This document shows, piece after piece, positions 6,062 through 7,409 of a stretch of DNA of 7,409 bases (the first letter of the stretch is position 1; every line of letters begins with the position of its first letter). The stretch comes from JAYEJW01 sp034716535 (GTDB lineage Bacteria; Pseudomonadota; Gammaproteobacteria; Chromatiales; Chromatiaceae). The translations under genes and the position numbers were made by a program. The stretch lies in contig JAYEJW010000521.1 in assembly GCA_034716535.1 (NCBI GenBank), forward strand, positions 1-7,409, read 5' to 3'. The notes beneath the pieces were generated by a model. That model searched no databases and was not told the origin of the DNA. It saw nothing but the letters and a program-made list of their open reading frames with translations.

Positions 6062-6958
6062 GTGAACGAAGGCGACATCCTGCTGAAAAAGGGCATCCTG
6101 CCGGCCGTCCTCGACGAGCGCATCCGCACCGCGCTCGCCTGCGGCGCCTTGCAGCCCATCCAGACGGTTGAGGAACTCGTCGAAGACGGGGGCGTGCGTT
6201 TTCTGGTGCGCATGGTTTCCAGCTTGCGCCGCAAGGAGGAGGACAAGAACCGACGCGCCGCCGCCGTCCAGCGGCGGGAGAAGCCCGCCAACCCGTTCCT
6301 TCCCCCGGAGCCGGAGCTCACCGTCGCCGAGATCTCGCGGACGCACATCGCGGTGCTCAACAAGTTCAATGTGCTGAATCGGCACCTGCTCGTCGTGACC
6401 CGCCGCTTCGAGCACCAGGAGACCCTGCTCACGCCCGCGGACTTTCAGACCCTACTCCTCTGTATGTCCGAGTACCGGAGTCTCGGCTTTTACAACGGAG
6501 GGGCCGTTGCCGGTGCCAGTCAGCCCCACAAGCACCTGCAGCTGGTACCGCTACCCTTGGCGTCCGGAGGGACCTCCTTTCCGATGCAGCCATTGCTTGC
6601 CCGAGCGGGCCGCCCCCGTTGCTTGGACCTGTCGTTTCCCCACGCATTCGCCACCTTGACCCCTTCGATTGGCAACAAGCCTCCTGCCGCCGCCGAAGCT
6701 CACGCCTTGTACCTAGATCTGCTTGCGGACGTGGGGATCAGGTCCGTTTCCAAAGACGCGAAGCAGTACCAGTCCGCGCCCTACAACCTCCTCCTGGCGC
6801 AGGACTGGATGCTCGCTGTGCCGCGCCGGCAAGAGCTCTACCGCGGCATCTCTGTGAACGCACTGGGCTTCGCAGGCTCCTTCTTCGTGAAGGACAGGGA
6901 ACAACTGCGAATCCTGCGCGAGGACGGACCTATGCGGGTACTTCAGGCCGTGGCGTAG
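6062..6958 (+). CDS. Ap4A phosphorylase / ATP adenylyltransferase, HIT superfamily
   Basis: Enzymes of this family split diadenosine tetraphosphate with phosphate into ATP and ADP, or run as ATP adenylyltransferases, so they control Ap4A levels in the cytoplasm. Of 298 residues, 77-113 hold the N-terminal strand region (NPFLPPEPELTV, then HIAVLNKFNVLNRHLLVVT). The catalytic histidine triad appears as SQPHKHLQLVPLP at 153-165, with H156, H158 and Q160 forming HxHxQ. The C-terminal domain typical of Apa1/Apa2-like proteins follows, with YNLLLAQDWMLAVPRR at 241-256. The GTG start at 6062 is chosen because GGAGG (6053-6057) lies four bases before it and no better start precedes the homologous EDGGVRFLVR segment. 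Length is close to that of yeast Apa1/Apa2 (about 320). The gene diverges from fbaB and ends 28 bases before the convergent DUF547 gene. A function other than Ap4A cleavage is possible within the HIT superfamily. Confidence 0.88.
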   Translation: MNEGDILLKKGILPAVLDERIRTALACGALQPIQTVEELVEDGGVRFLVRMVSSLRRKEEDKNRRAAAVQRREKPANPFLPPEPELTVAEISRTHIAVLNKFNVLNRHLLVVTRRFEHQETLLTPADFQTLLLCMSEYRSLGFYNGGAVAGASQPHKHLQLVPLPLASGGTSFPMQPLLARAGRPRCLDLSFPHAFATLTPSIGNKPPAAAEAHALYLDLLADVGIRSVSKDAKQYQSAPYNLLLAQDWMLAVPRRQELYRGISVNALGFAGSFFVKDREQLRILREDGPMRVLQAVA

Positions 6959-6986
6959 ACCGGCGCTCGGAGCAAGGCACGTCGTC

Positions 6987-7409
6987 TCAACGCACGGCCG
7001 CGAGACTCCAATCGTACCTGTGCTCGCGGATTCTCTGCACGCCATCCAGTCGGGCCTTAAGATCCGGATCTGCGTAGCTCTTCAGATGGGCCAGAATATG
7101 GGCGTCCTCGCCCCCGAAGTCCTCCTTGAACCATGCGTAGATGGAGGAGACGCCGAGCCTGCCGTTGTCGAACCAGACACCGCGCGGCGAGTTGACGAAT
7201 CGGCGCGCACCGGCGTCGAGCTGGCGGTCCACAGACGTGCCCCTGTAGGCGTTCCGGACAAGGTTGGGACACCCCACCGCGGCGCAGTTGAGGCCGTAAT
7301 GGATGCGGGGATCGTCCCAGAGGGGACGCAGTATGCGATGTTCGATGTCGTTGAGGCTGAGGGCGACGCCTTCCACCGTAACGAGCTTCTTGCCCCAGGG
7401 ACCATCAGC
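6987..7409 (-). CDS. DUF547-domain protein, C-terminal part, cut by window edge
   Basis: The last 140 residues of a protein with a DUF547 domain, a family of unknown function often found in secreted or membrane-attached bacterial proteins. The visible part reads GPWGKKLVTVEGVALSLNDI (first 20 of the visible frame), then a segment with EHRILRP and RIHYGLNCAAVGCPNL. The Asn-Cys and Gly-Cys-Pro residues of that segment are the family's conserved core. It continues with AGARRFVNSPRGV, SSIYAWFKEDFGG and a C-terminal YDWSLAAVR. The frame stays open to the window edge, so the start, and any signal peptide, lies to the right. The internal GTG at 7374-7376 is not a start, because family similarity continues upstream of it. 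It faces the Ap4A phosphorylase gene tail to tail with a 28-base gap that contains no obvious terminator. Confidence 0.88.
   Translation of the reverse strand, partial: ADGPWGKKLVTVEGVALSLNDIEHRILRPLWDDPRIHYGLNCAAVGCPNLVRNAYRGTSVDRQLDAGARRFVNSPRGVWFDNGRLGVSSIYAWFKEDFGGEDAHILAHLKSYADPDLKARLDGVQRIREHRYDWSLAAVR

Noticed and set aside
5933..6432. - strand open frames opposite the Ap4A phosphorylase gene
   Set aside because: They are antisense shadows of a well-supported gene with a HxHxQ motif on the other strand.
1..7409. Mobile element, CRISPR, tRNA or rRNA, phage or defence system
   Set aside because: I found no transposase, terminal inverted repeats, spaced direct repeats, cloverleaf or defence protein; only the broken YoeB piece relates to accessory functions.

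Overview
No single feature fixes the taxon. The window is GC-rich, and the two best-recognised proteins, an AqpZ-type aquaporin and a DhnA/FbaB-type class I aldolase, read very close to their enterobacterial homologues. This points to a high-GC gammaproteobacterium; that is an inference from protein similarity recalled from memory. I see no phage, transposon, CRISPR or RNA gene.

Layout, left to right. The + strand opens with the C-terminal end of a cysteine synthase (2-202). It is followed directly by a start-less C-terminal remnant of a YoeB-family toxin (254-397). Overlapping hairpins (417-460) separate this from aqpZ on the - strand (478-1182). Upstream of aqpZ, also on the - strand, is a decayed region: the C-terminal two thirds of an alpha/beta hydrolase (1253-2272), preceded by a frameshifted piece of a different-looking N-terminus with a twin-arginine/signal-like start (2329-2530). 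Next on the - strand is a large MscS-family channel with a signal peptide and a very long coiled-coil extracytoplasmic domain (2674-4533). A 311-base intergenic stretch with hairpins follows, then fbaB on the - strand (4845-5894). A divergent + strand gene (6062-6958) encodes an Ap4A phosphorylase/ATP adenylyltransferase of the HIT superfamily. It converges on the C-terminal part of a DUF547 protein on the - strand (6987-7409), which runs off the window.

How the genes relate. aqpZ (water channel) and the MscS channel both deal with osmotic change and share a strand, but a decayed locus lies between them, so co-transcription is unlikely. fbaB (glycolysis/gluconeogenesis) and the Ap4A phosphorylase share a 167-base divergent intergenic region and could be co-regulated, but no operator was found. 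Three of the nine coding segments are broken remnants, so the left third looks like a region losing genes. I found no convincing undescribed multi-gene system; the most unusual intact item is the MscS channel with its long coiled-coil domain.
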